A program made the translations under genes and the position numbers. Below are positions 7,491-14,535 of a stretch of DNA of 14,535 nt, in pieces. This DNA is from Fidelibacterota bacterium (lineage in GTDB: Bacteria > Marinisomatota > Marinisomatia > Marinisomatales > UBA1611): the NCBI GenBank assembly GCA_002718285.1, contig PBAR01000040.1, positions 1 through 14,535 of the forward strand, in the 5' to 3' direction. Positions within the stretch are counted from its first letter, which is position 1; every line of letters starts with the position of its first letter. The notes under the pieces are model-generated. The model was not told where the DNA came from and did no database searches. It worked only from the letters and a program-made list of their open reading frames with translations.

Positions 7491-8654
7491 TTAAGCATTC
7501 ATCATTTGATAATGCGTTGATTTTTCCTTTATTAAAGTGACCGTTTTATTTATTTCTTGAATAGCTGATTGAATTTCTGATTCAGTATTAAATCTGCCAA
7601 GACTAAAGCGGATTGAACTATGTGCCATCTCATTTTTGAGTCCGATCGCTTTTAACACATGAGATGGTTCCAGGTTGGCACTGCTGCAGGCCGAACCGGT
7701 AGAACAGGCAATCCCCTTCATTTTTATGATGAGCGTCTCTGCATCCAATCTGGGGAAACTTATATTAATATTGTTTGCCAATCGATGATCCAAACTCCCA
7801 TTCATTACCACATCCGGATGGATAGATGAAATGCCATAAATCAGCGTTTTTTGAAGGTCAGCCATTACTTTATGTTCGGCCGGATCACAAATCTCAATCG
7901 CTTTCCCAAATCCCACAATTTGATGGACAGGCAGGGTACCCGACCGCCGGCCATGTTCATGACCACCACCTGTAATCTGTTCCACCATTTTTACTTTGGG
8001 ACCCTTGCTTTGTGTATATAACATACCGATTCCCTTAGGGCCATAAATCTTGTGTGCTGTTGCGGCCAACAAATCAATGTGCATTTCACTCACATCAATT
8101 GAAATTTTCCCAAAGGATTGGCAGGCGTCCACCAAAAATAGAACACCCTTGTCTTTGCAAATTTTACCGATTTTGTCAATGGGTTGGATGGTGCCAATTT
8201 CATTATTAGCATGCATGATGGCAACCAAAACTGTTTCATCTATAATGGCATTCTTCAGGTCTTCAGGATTCACTCTGCCTTCTGTGTCCACCGGCAAAAT
8301 CGTTACAGCCCATCCTTTTTTGGCCATGGCTTCACATGTATCAAGCACTGCTTTGTGTTCCGTGGCTTGGGTAATGATATGGCCCTTTCCCGGATGTTTT
8401 TCACAAACACCGCGGATTGCCAAATTGATCGCTTCTGTGGCGCCACTGGTAAACACGATTTCCTTTGAAAGGGCATTAATGTTATTGGCTAAAGTTTTTC
8501 GGGCATACTCCACTGCTTCCTTTGCTTTTCGGCCATAAGCGTGATGAACGCTGGCCGCATTTCCGAATTGTTCCGACAAATAAGGAATCATGGCTTCCGT
8601 CACTCGTGGATCCACCGGTGTGGTGGCCTGATTATCGAGATAGATGGGTTTCAC
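7491..8654 (-). CDS. cysteine desulfurase, NifS/IscS family
   Basis: A PLP enzyme that takes sulfur from cysteine as a persulfide. Motifs in order are YLDNQATTPVDPRV, FTSGATEAINLAI, the cofactor-stacking TEHKAVLDTC, DACQSFGKI, the PLP lysine in TAHKIYGPKGIG, and the active Cys in the loop STGSACSSANLEPSHVLKAIG, which has the IscS-type spacing. An upstream ATG at 8690 is also in frame and would add 12 residues, overlapping xdhC by 32 bases. I prefer the GTG at 8654, because homologues typically begin just before PIYLDNQATTP, and the GTG lies four bases after the xdhC stop with GGGG upstream. Next to XdhC, the likely job is to supply the sulfido ligand of Moco for the IorAB-type enzyme, and possibly sulfur for MoaD. 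An Fe-S cluster role cannot be excluded; no IscU or NifU scaffold is present here. Confidence 0.92.
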   Translation of the reverse strand: MKPIYLDNQATTPVDPRVTEAMIPYLSEQFGNAASVHHAYGRKAKEAVEYARKTLANNINALSKEIVFTSGATEAINLAIRGVCEKHPGKGHIITQATEHKAVLDTCEAMAKKGWAVTILPVDTEGRVNPEDLKNAIIDETVLVAIMHANNEIGTIQPIDKIGKICKDKGVLFLVDACQSFGKISIDVSEMHIDLLAATAHKIYGPKGIGMLYTQSKGPKVKMVEQITGGGHEHGRRSGTLPVHQIVGFGKAIEICDPAEHKVMADLQKTLIYGISSIHPDVVMNGSLDHRLANNINISFPRLDAETLIIKMKGIACSTGSACSSANLEPSHVLKAIGLKNEMAHSSIRFSLGRFNTESEIQSAIQEINKTVTLIKEKSTHYQMMNA

Positions 8655-8658
8655 GAAT

Positions 8659-9438
8659 TCATTTCCCCATGGATTCTCTGGAACCGCCATTTCGGTACAT
8701 CACAATTTCAGACATAATGCTTAAAGCGATTTCTTCTGCAGTCTGTGCTTTCAAATCCAATCCGGCAGGGGAATGAAAATTCTCCATTATTTCATCGGAC
8801 ACATTATTATCTTTCAAATGATCCCTGATTAGTCCTGCTTTCTTTTGACTGGCAATCACGGCCACGAATGGAATCCCATGATTTAAAGCGCTCAGTGATT
8901 GATGGTGGTCATCTCTGTGGTGAGTAGCCAGAATAAAATAATCTACCGATTCATCAATTTCACCCAAATCCAATGGTTCGGTGATAATCTTGTCTGCGGA
9001 TCCATATCGATCCTTCTCATCTTCCTGAGTTTGGATCAATACATTGAAATTAAGTGTGACTGCTAGTTCAGCCAACACTTCCACCACGCGGCCCATACCG
9101 CGGATGAGAATAGTTTGGGTTCGGTTTTGGGGTTCAACTAAAACAGTCATCATGCCTCCACATGGTATGCCTAATTCCATATCATCACTATCCAGGTTTA
9201 CATCGATCATCCTGGTTTTATTTTCGTTCAGGGATTCGATGACGGTCTGGCCAACACGATTTTCCACACAGCCGCCGCCGATGTAGCCAATGATCCGTTT
9301 TCCCTTTTCATCATAGACCGCCTTATCACCCGTCTTCGCCGATGACGATCCTTTTACGGCAATCACCGTGGCGATGGCAAAGGGGCGGCCTTCCTGTCGC
9401 AGATTGGCCATGGTCGAAAATAATGCTTTATGCAACAC
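8659..9438 (-). CDS. xdhC: XdhC/CoxI-family Moco maturation factor
   Basis: XdhC proteins bind Moco, protect it while the terminal sulfur is added by a cysteine desulfurase, and hand it to xanthine-oxidase-family enzymes. The 259-residue protein has the N-terminal XdhC/CoxI domain: IATVIAVKGSSSAKTGDKA, GYIGGGCVENRV, and GIPCGGMMTVLVEPQ. A Rossmann-like domain follows, starting at about ILIRGMGRVVEVLAELA and containing FILATHHRDDHH. The GTG start at 9438 overlaps the mocA stop by 11 bases; a later ATG (M10, 9411) is an alternative. It is flanked by the cytidylyltransferase and the desulfurase, so the three form one maturation unit for the Mo hydroxylase encoded upstream. The specific symbol could equally be coxI. 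Confidence 0.88.
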   Translation of the reverse strand: MLHKALFSTMANLRQEGRPFAIATVIAVKGSSSAKTGDKAVYDEKGKRIIGYIGGGCVENRVGQTVIESLNENKTRMIDVNLDSDDMELGIPCGGMMTVLVEPQNRTQTILIRGMGRVVEVLAELAVTLNFNVLIQTQEDEKDRYGSADKIITEPLDLGEIDESVDYFILATHHRDDHHQSLSALNHGIPFVAVIASQKKAGLIRDHLKDNNVSDEIMENFHSPAGLDLKAQTAEEIALSIMSEIVMYRNGGSRESMGK

Positions 9439-10009
9439 CGATACCGGCCTTTAAACTTTCATGTGTATCAAAATCTTTAAAAATTGCATCAGATTGAACT
9501 TCAATCTCCATTACTAATGATCGATTTTTTTGGATCAGACTTTTGGCTCCCCTATCCCCTTCAAGTCTCATTAAGTCATACATAAATTTTGAACCAAAAA
9601 ATACAGGATTCCCCTGCCTTCCTTTTTTCGCAGGTACAACAATTTTATCCGGTGTGCCATGATCGATTATTTCATTGATTAATTCGGAAGTGACCAAGGG
9701 CATGTCTCCCAGTAGAATCAGGATGCCATCATATTTATTTAATTGCTGCACTCCTGCTACTATGGATGAAGTCATGCCGGAAGACCATTGATCATTTTCT
9801 ACAAACTGGATCTCTTTATTCTCCATAAGTGTTTTGATCTTTGAAGCTTCATGTCCTACGACCACACAAGTATGATCCAAATTGGAATCCATAGCAGCAT
9901 TCAACACATGGTTCACCATGGGCTTTCCATCAAATGGCATCAGGAGTTTTTTCTCACTCCCCATTCTGGATGATTCGCCTGCAGCTAAAATGAGTCCCGC
10001 ACATTTCAT
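9428..10009 (-). CDS. mocA: MocA-type molybdenum cofactor cytidylyltransferase
   Basis: A nucleotidyltransferase of 193 residues that should add CMP to Moco, giving the dinucleotide form used by xanthine-oxidase-family enzymes. The N-terminal nucleotide loop reads LILAAGESSRMGSEKKLL, with Ala-Ala-Gly rather than the Ala-Gly-Gly common in MobA. The metal-site strand reads ILLGDMPLV, and GRQGNPVFF follows. Together with its neighbours xdhC and iorAB this points to MocA rather than the GMP-adding MobA, though other MobA-like transferases share these motifs. The ATG overlaps the stop of the upstream CoxE-like remnant as ATGA, so translation was, and may still be, coupled to that frame. Confidence 0.85.
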   Translation of the reverse strand: MKCAGLILAAGESSRMGSEKKLLMPFDGKPMVNHVLNAAMDSNLDHTCVVVGHEASKIKTLMENKEIQFVENDQWSSGMTSSIVAGVQQLNKYDGILILLGDMPLVTSELINEIIDHGTPDKIVVPAKKGRQGNPVFFGSKFMYDLMRLEGDRGAKSLIQKNRSLVMEIEVQSDAIFKDFDTHESLKAGIGVA

Positions 10010-10200
10010 GATACGCCCATTATTTGATCAAGTTTTCTTCTGCTAGGTTTATCCAATTTAGCCAATACCATGCCCAGATCCATGAGACTGTTTATATTAT
10101 GGACTGGCAAAAATTCATCCACTCTGGGCAGGATGGCCTGAATTCTCTGGGTGATGTATTGATAGCCTTCAAATCCCAGATTGGAATTCAGCCAGATCAA
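10006..10200 (-). pseudogene. C-terminal remnant of a CoxE-like VWA-domain protein
   Basis: A 64-codon open frame, with a TAG a few codons upstream of 10200 and no ATG until codon 40; the first codon here is TTG. It overlaps the last 32 bases of iorB in another frame. The peptide reads [18 protein letters not shown], then ILPRVDEFLPVHNINSL and a short basic helix. This resembles, from memory, the end of CoxE-family VWA proteins, where a WLNP strand is followed by an ALPxVDxFLPxHNLxSL-type segment. CoxE and its AAA partner CoxD mature Mo hydroxylases, and neighbours mocA and xdhC belong to the same job. I infer that most of coxE has been lost and only its tail remains, still ending in the ATGA that couples to mocA. 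A short expressed peptide started from TTG is the alternative. Confidence 0.5.
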
Positions 10201-12295
10201 TTGGGAGCTGGCGGAAGCGTTTTCCGGTGGCTACATATACAGCATTGGTCACTGCAGGTGCAATTGGTGGTAGTCCAGGTTCACCTACTCCTTTTGGAGG
10301 TTTATCGCTATCAACCAGATAAACTTTAATCTTTGGGGTTTCATCCATTCTTATAACATCAAAGTCATCAAAATTACTTTCTACCACTTTTCCGTCATCA
10401 ATTGTTATCTTACTTTTTAGTGTTGCGGATAATCCATATATGATAGCACTCGAGATCTGTGTTTTTACAATATTTGGATTAATGACTAAACCACAATCCA
10501 CCGCACAATGCACTTCATGAACTTTTATCTGATTATTTTCAACTGATACTCGAGCGACCTGTGCCACCCAAGTACCAAATGATTTATGGGATGAAAATCC
10601 TTGATATATAGGGCCATTACTGAAACTTTTCCATCCGGAACGATCGGCCACTAGTTCTATCACGGATGCATCTCTTGAATTCTCAGGTAATAACTCCAGT
10701 CTGAAATTTATAGGATCTTTACCCGCTTTTTCAGCGAGTTCATCCATAAAACATTCATTCGCAAAAGCATTTTGAGAACTATAAACTGAACGCCAAAAAC
10801 CCAACGGTATGTCCGTTTTCGTCATTTGGTAATCCACCTGCATATTGGGTATTTGATAGGGTATATGTTTTGCTCCTTCAGTACTAATTAGATCTAATTT
10901 TTCCTTGAATGGAAAGGGTATTGTAACTAACTGTGAAAAAAGAATTGATGGTGCAGTAATTCTGTGTTTCCAAACAGTCAAATTCTTTTTTTGGTCAAAT
11001 GCACCCTTCATTACATGAAGACTAGCAGGCCTATAATAATCATTTTGCATATCTTCTTCTCTTGACCAAGTCAATTTAATAGGTTTTTTTACAATGTTAG
11101 CGATTTCGACCGATTCCTTTACAAAGTCATTAGAACTTCTTCTACCAAATCCGCCACCAAGGTACGTTACATTTACTTCTATTTGCTCCTTTTTAAGACC
11201 AGTTAGTTTAGAAACAATTTTCAGTGCACCATTTGGATTTTGAGTTCCAACCCAAATTTGACATTTTGTTTCTTCCACGGATATCGTACATGACATTGGT
11301 TCCATCGTGGCATGAGCCTGAAAGGGGGATTGATAAATCGCTTCTAAAATATTTTTAGACGATTTAAGTGCCCTTTTAACATTTCCTTTTTTACGAACAA
11401 CTCCACCTCGCTTTTTACTAGCTTTCATTAATTCTTCTGTAATTTGATCAGTATTTACACCTTTTGCTTCTCCTTCATTCCAATTTATTTTGATTTTTTT
11501 GGCAGCTTTAAGAACAGTCCAAGTATTATCACCGACTATTGCAATCCCGCTTTCAATTTCGAAAATATCAAGGATTCCGTTAATACCGTCTAAACTATTT
11601 TTCTCAAATGATATAACTTTACCACCAAAAATTGGAGAGTGGACGACAGTCGCATAAACCATACCATCCAATTTTATATCAAGGGCAAATTCCGCTGTGC
11701 CATTAATCTTTGGCAGGGTGTCTTTTCTACTCATATTTTTTCCAATAATAGAAAAATTTTTTGAATTTTTTAGGGTAGGATTTTTAGGAATTAATTGCTG
11801 ACCGGCTTTAGTCGCTAATTCACCATATGATATTTTTTTATTTGTTTTTTCATGGAAGACTTTGCTTGAATTAGTTATACACTCATTTTCTGGCACACTC
11901 CAATACTCAGATGCGGCAATAACTAACATTTCTCGTGCGGTAGCGCCCGCTTTTCTGAGCTTCATAAAACTGCTAGAGATTGAATTACTTCCACCCGTCA
12001 TTTGCGAGCCATATTTACTGCGATCTGCTGGTGCTTTTTCCACAATAACCTTGGACCAATCCAGATCCATTTCTTCAGCAATGATCATTGGCAGTGAAGT
12101 TATAACTCCTTGTCCCATTTCAGATTTTCCAACCATGATTTTGACATAGTTATCAGGTTGGACATTTATCCATGCATTGGGTTCAAATGTTTTTGAATTT
12201 AGATTTTCTCCTGCAAATTTATTTGGTAAATAAAATCCAAGGAACAGTCCTGGCCCTGCCGTGGAGGTTACTTTAATGAATTCCCTTCTATTCAT
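10169..12295 (-). CDS. IorB-type molybdopterin-binding subunit, Tat-exported (xanthine oxidase family)
   Basis: The large catalytic subunit (708 residues) of an isoquinoline/aldehyde oxidoreductase-like Mo hydroxylase, which would hydroxylate an N-heterocycle or oxidise an aldehyde using water. The ATG at 12295 has AAGGA about eight bases upstream and overlaps the iorA-like stop by 8 bases; an upstream ATG at 12325 would bury the signal. The protein then opens [20 protein letters not shown], a twin-arginine signal, implying folded export to the periplasm. Cofactor-binding segments are visible: [54 protein letters not shown], and GVGEPGLPP near the C-terminus, carrying the catalytic Glu (about 672). 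The substrate is unknown. The DNA is clearly more AT-rich than the flanking genes, and the last residues after RQLPI look unlike the family (see findings). Confidence 0.9.
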   Translation of the reverse strand: MNRREFIKVTSTAGPGLFLGFYLPNKFAGENLNSKTFEPNAWINVQPDNYVKIMVGKSEMGQGVITSLPMIIAEEMDLDWSKVIVEKAPADRSKYGSQMTGGSNSISSSFMKLRKAGATAREMLVIAASEYWSVPENECITNSSKVFHEKTNKKISYGELATKAGQQLIPKNPTLKNSKNFSIIGKNMSRKDTLPKINGTAEFALDIKLDGMVYATVVHSPIFGGKVISFEKNSLDGINGILDIFEIESGIAIVGDNTWTVLKAAKKIKINWNEGEAKGVNTDQITEELMKASKKRGGVVRKKGNVKRALKSSKNILEAIYQSPFQAHATMEPMSCTISVEETKCQIWVGTQNPNGALKIVSKLTGLKKEQIEVNVTYLGGGFGRRSSNDFVKESVEIANIVKKPIKLTWSREEDMQNDYYRPASLHVMKGAFDQKKNLTVWKHRITAPSILFSQLVTIPFPFKEKLDLISTEGAKHIPYQIPNMQVDYQMTKTDIPLGFWRSVYSSQNAFANECFMDELAEKAGKDPINFRLELLPENSRDASVIELVADRSGWKSFSNGPIYQGFSSHKSFGTWVAQVARVSVENNQIKVHEVHCAVDCGLVINPNIVKTQISSAIIYGLSATLKSKITIDDGKVVESNFDDFDVIRMDETPKIKVYLVDSDKPPKGVGEPGLPPIAPAVTNAVYVATGKRFRQLPIDLAEFQSGI

Positions 12296-12776
12296 TTTTT
12301 GTATCCTTATTTTCGGACTTGTCATTAGCTACACTCAGTATCGCTTTTTTTATTTCTGGATAGGTACCACAGCGGCAAATATTCATCTTCATAGCAGTGT
12401 CAATATCAGAATTAGTTGGGTTAGGATTTCGATCAAGAAAGGCTGCGGCTGTCATAATCTGCCCAGATTGACAATAACCGCATTGCGGTACTTCTTTTTT
12501 TAACCAGGCTTTTTTAACTGGATGATTATCATTCTCGGAAAGACCTTCAATTGTGGTAATCTTTACATCCTCATCAAGGTTGTCAGTGGGTGTCACACAT
12601 GATCTAATCGCTTCACCATCTATGTGTATTGTACAGGCACCACATAGCCCACGTCCACAACTATATTTTGTTCCTGTATAACCAAGAAAATCTCGAAGAA
12701 CCCATAGAAGGGGTATTTCTCCATCAACATTTACACGTTTTTCCTCGCCATTAATATTTAGAATGAAATCGCTCAT
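12288..12776 (-). CDS. IorA-type 2Fe-2S subunit of a Mo hydroxylase
   Basis: The electron-transfer subunit of the IorAB-type enzyme, with 162 residues. The N-terminal plant-ferredoxin-like domain binds one 2Fe-2S cluster through Cys40, 45, 48 and 60 (SCGRGLCGACTIHIDG, then SC). The helical C-terminal domain binds the second through Cys99, 102, 134 and 136 (QCGYCQSGQIM and NICRCGTY). All eight ligands are present. The tail is charged and Lys/Asp-rich. It has no signal peptide, so if the Mo subunit is Tat-exported, this one probably travels with it as a folded complex. No FAD subunit (CoxM type) is encoded here, as expected for the IorAB class, which passes electrons onward to a cytochrome or other acceptor not seen in the window. 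The start lies 41 bases after the upstream oxidoreductase, with no strong ribosome site. Confidence 0.93.
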   Translation of the reverse strand: MSDFILNINGEEKRVNVDGEIPLLWVLRDFLGYTGTKYSCGRGLCGACTIHIDGEAIRSCVTPTDNLDEDVKITTIEGLSENDNHPVKKAWLKKEVPQCGYCQSGQIMTAAAFLDRNPNPTNSDIDTAMKMNICRCGTYPEIKKAILSVANDKSENKDTKNE

Positions 12777-12817
12777 ACTTAGGTTTTTTTATTTTAAAGG
12801 GACCAGAAATTATAATC

Positions 12818-14535
12818 CTATTTAATATAAAACTGATTCTTTTGGGGCGTTAAAGGTCGACCCATCCATAAAGGTCTTCTGAGTCCGTCAGGATGTGTTT
12901 CTTTTTCCTTAGCCCATTCATTCCATTTCTTGAAATGTTCGAATGATTTATTCGTATCCACAAAAATATCGCCATACTTCTCATCAGGATTCGGCTTGGA
13001 GATGCTCACTTTCTGGAGCCAGCAATGGGCACCGGAGATGGGATCGGGGTTGGCCGCATGGGTAATATTTTGATGGACGCCACCATCCCGCCACCATACG
13101 CGATTCGTATCCGGATCATTAGTTTCCCATGGTTCAATGCCGGCCATTGTTTCCATCTTCCATTTTCCATCGCCCATGTTCTGAATCTCCACTGTATTGG
13201 TCATGAAGCGGTTCCCTTCATCCTGCTGTCGGCGCCAACGGCCAATATGATGAGAACAAGCCACTACCCCTGGCTTGATGGCTTCCGTCACCCAAATTTT
13301 GTCTACGAACCAGCCGATTTCTGTGGTGATTTTGAGCAAGTCTCCATTATACACACCGAGTCGTTTCGCATCTTTCGTATGTATCCAGATTGGGTTTCGA
13401 TGGGCGATTTCTGTAAGCCATTTTGCATTGGCCGAGCGGGAGTGAATATGAGTAGGGAGTCTAAAATTAGGAAGCAACACGCACTCATTTTTGTCCTGAT
13501 CCATTTCATCTAAATGGACGTGACTTTTAATCCTGTATCCTGGCGTAGCATGTTCCAGATGGCCAAAGTCCACCATGGTTTGTGAATAAATTTCCTGCCG
13601 TTTGGACGGGGTGGGAAATCCGGCAAATTGTTTACCATCCACTTCAAGACCAACTACATTTCCATCTTTCTCAATTTGTCCATTAGGTTTCAACGTTACA
13701 TCCGAATCAGAAAATGGTTTTTCATTATTTCGGTACACATTCTCATCCACCAAGAATGCACCATACTTCCGCATATATTCTAAAGCGGTGAGCCCTTCTT
13801 TCTCTGCTGCTTCCGTGAGTCCTTCCGTATGTTCAAAAATGTATTGATAATATTCATCAATGTTGATCTTTTCGCCATCACGATAGGGACTCATAAAATG
13901 CTTCCGGATACCCAAATCGTCATCCTTATCAATCCGCCATGAAAGTTCGATCCAAAATTCATCTTCTTCCCACACTTCGCCTGGATTCACTTCGTAAGTA
14001 AATTCTACTTCCTTCCCATCTCGGCGAGCTTTTTCTCTTAAAACGGGCTGGCGGAATGCAATCCAAACCCCCGCTTGGGTTTCGTATGAATTAATGTCGT
14101 GCCGCTCGGATGCATGCCCCATAGGCAGAACATAATCAGCAAAAAAGGCAGTCTCATTCCACGTGGGTGTCAGTGCAATATGGCAGCCCACTTTTTCTGC
14201 ATCGGAAAGCATTTCTATCCAAGAAAATCCATCGGGATATGTCCACACCGGATTGAAAACTCGGGTGAAATACACATCCAACTCTCCCCGGCCATCCTTA
14301 ATTAAATGGGGCAAAATCTGACTCATTTCATAATGAGCCATGGTGTACTCTTTTGGCCAGTTGAGTTCATTCCATGCATCAGGACCAGGGGGAGAATCAA
14401 AAAATTCAGGATGGAATTTATTCCATGCACTGGGCAATGTGCCGCCTTCAGTACCGACAGAACCGGTGAGCACATTCAATAAATGAAGTGTACGTGAGAC
14501 TTGCCAACCTCCTAGATTTCCTATAGAAGGTCCTC
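12818..14535 (-). CDS. molybdopterin oxidoreductase, DMSO reductase family, C-terminal part (runs off right edge)
   Basis: The frame is open from base 14535 to a TAG at 12820-12818, giving about 571 residues. Its 5' end is outside the window: residues upstream of an internal TTG at 14479 read GNLGGWQVSRTLHLLNVLTG in frame, typical of the middle of this family. Visible parts are LNVLTGSVGTEGGT, a substrate-entry region with LTPTWNETAFFADYVLPMG-like spacing followed by SERHDINSYETQAGVW, and the C-terminal cofactor-binding domain (LPNFRLPTHIHSRSANAKW, then GVVACSHHIGRWRRQQ). The enzyme should carry bis-MGD molybdenum or tungsten. A formate-dehydrogenase or related respiratory role fits, but the Cys, Sec or Ser metal ligand lies upstream and is not visible, so the reaction stays open. 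Its base composition is higher in GC than the adjacent iorAB-like genes. Confidence 0.9.
   Translation of the reverse strand, partial: GPSIGNLGGWQVSRTLHLLNVLTGSVGTEGGTLPSAWNKFHPEFFDSPPGPDAWNELNWPKEYTMAHYEMSQILPHLIKDGRGELDVYFTRVFNPVWTYPDGFSWIEMLSDAEKVGCHIALTPTWNETAFFADYVLPMGHASERHDINSYETQAGVWIAFRQPVLREKARRDGKEVEFTYEVNPGEVWEEDEFWIELSWRIDKDDDLGIRKHFMSPYRDGEKINIDEYYQYIFEHTEGLTEAAEKEGLTALEYMRKYGAFLVDENVYRNNEKPFSDSDVTLKPNGQIEKDGNVVGLEVDGKQFAGFPTPSKRQEIYSQTMVDFGHLEHATPGYRIKSHVHLDEMDQDKNECVLLPNFRLPTHIHSRSANAKWLTEIAHRNPIWIHTKDAKRLGVYNGDLLKITTEIGWFVDKIWVTEAIKPGVVACSHHIGRWRRQQDEGNRFMTNTVEIQNMGDGKWKMETMAGIEPWETNDPDTNRVWWRDGGVHQNITHAANPDPISGAHCWLQKVSISKPNPDEKYGDIFVDTNKSFEHFKKWNEWAKEKETHPDGLRRPLWMGRPLTPQKNQFYIK

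Noticed and set aside
7441..7500. Promoter for the moaA block in the nifS-moaA gap
   Set aside because: A TAGAAT resembling a -10 box is present on the minus strand, but no acceptable -35 sequence lies at the right distance.
8050..8538. Plus-strand open frame of 162 codons
   Set aside because: It is wholly antisense to the conserved cysteine desulfurase and resembles no protein family; a coding shadow.
13025..13513. Plus-strand open frame of 162 codons
   Set aside because: It is wholly antisense to the molybdopterin oxidoreductase, rich in Pro, His and Cys as expected for a shadow, and without motifs.
14479..14479. TTG at 14479 as the true start of the molybdopterin oxidoreductase
   Set aside because: The frame continues upstream to the window edge with family-typical sequence, so the real start is outside the window.

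Overview
The window is a single, tightly packed run of genes, all read from the minus strand (right to left). Together they form a molybdenum cofactor (Moco) island: enzymes that use Moco, factors that mature it, almost the whole synthesis pathway, and two membrane transporters. There are no rRNA, tRNA, CRISPR or insertion-sequence features, and no gene-free stretch over 300 bases; the longest gap is 143 bases, in front of moaA. Base composition is moderate to AT-rich. The Tat-signal enzyme and the mixed Moco families suggest a Gram-negative, probably environmental or marine, uncultured bacterium (the Marinimicrobia/FCB group is a guess; nothing here fixes the phylum).

In transcription order, the right edge holds the C-terminal part of a large DMSO-reductase-family molybdopterin oxidoreductase (12818 to beyond 14535). 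Next comes a two-subunit xanthine-oxidase-family enzyme of the IorA/IorB (isoquinoline or aldehyde oxidoreductase) type, with a 2Fe-2S subunit (12288-12776) and a Tat-exported Mo subunit (10169-12295). A short open frame without a normal start follows (10006-10200). I read it as the surviving C-terminus of a CoxE-like VWA protein cut off at the end of iorB. Then come a MocA-type cytidylyltransferase, an XdhC/CoxI maturation factor and a NifS/IscS-type cysteine desulfurase. These three would make the cytidine form of Moco and supply and insert the terminal sulfur needed by xanthine-oxidase-family enzymes.

After a 143-base structured leader (a candidate Moco-type riboswitch), the second block encodes MoaA, a MoaC-MoaB/MogA fusion, a TSUP (TauE/SafE-like) permease, MoeA, an unusual rhodanese-E1 fusion that replaces MoeB, MoaD, MoaE, an SLC13/DASS anion transporter, and the start of a universal-stress-protein-like gene that runs off the left edge. 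Many neighbours overlap by 1-11 bases, which indicates translational coupling.

The genes fit one scheme. MoaA and MoaC make cyclic pyranopterin from GTP. MoaD/MoaE, activated by the rhodanese-E1 protein, add the dithiolene sulfurs. MogA and MoeA adenylate the product and insert molybdate. MocA adds CMP. NifS and XdhC sulfurate the cofactor for IorAB. The SLC13 and TSUP proteins are candidates for oxyanion and sulfur traffic, since no ModABC is present here. The most interesting points are the apparent recombination junction at the iorB 3' end, the structured moaA leader, and the unusual E1 protein that lacks the usual zinc cysteines.
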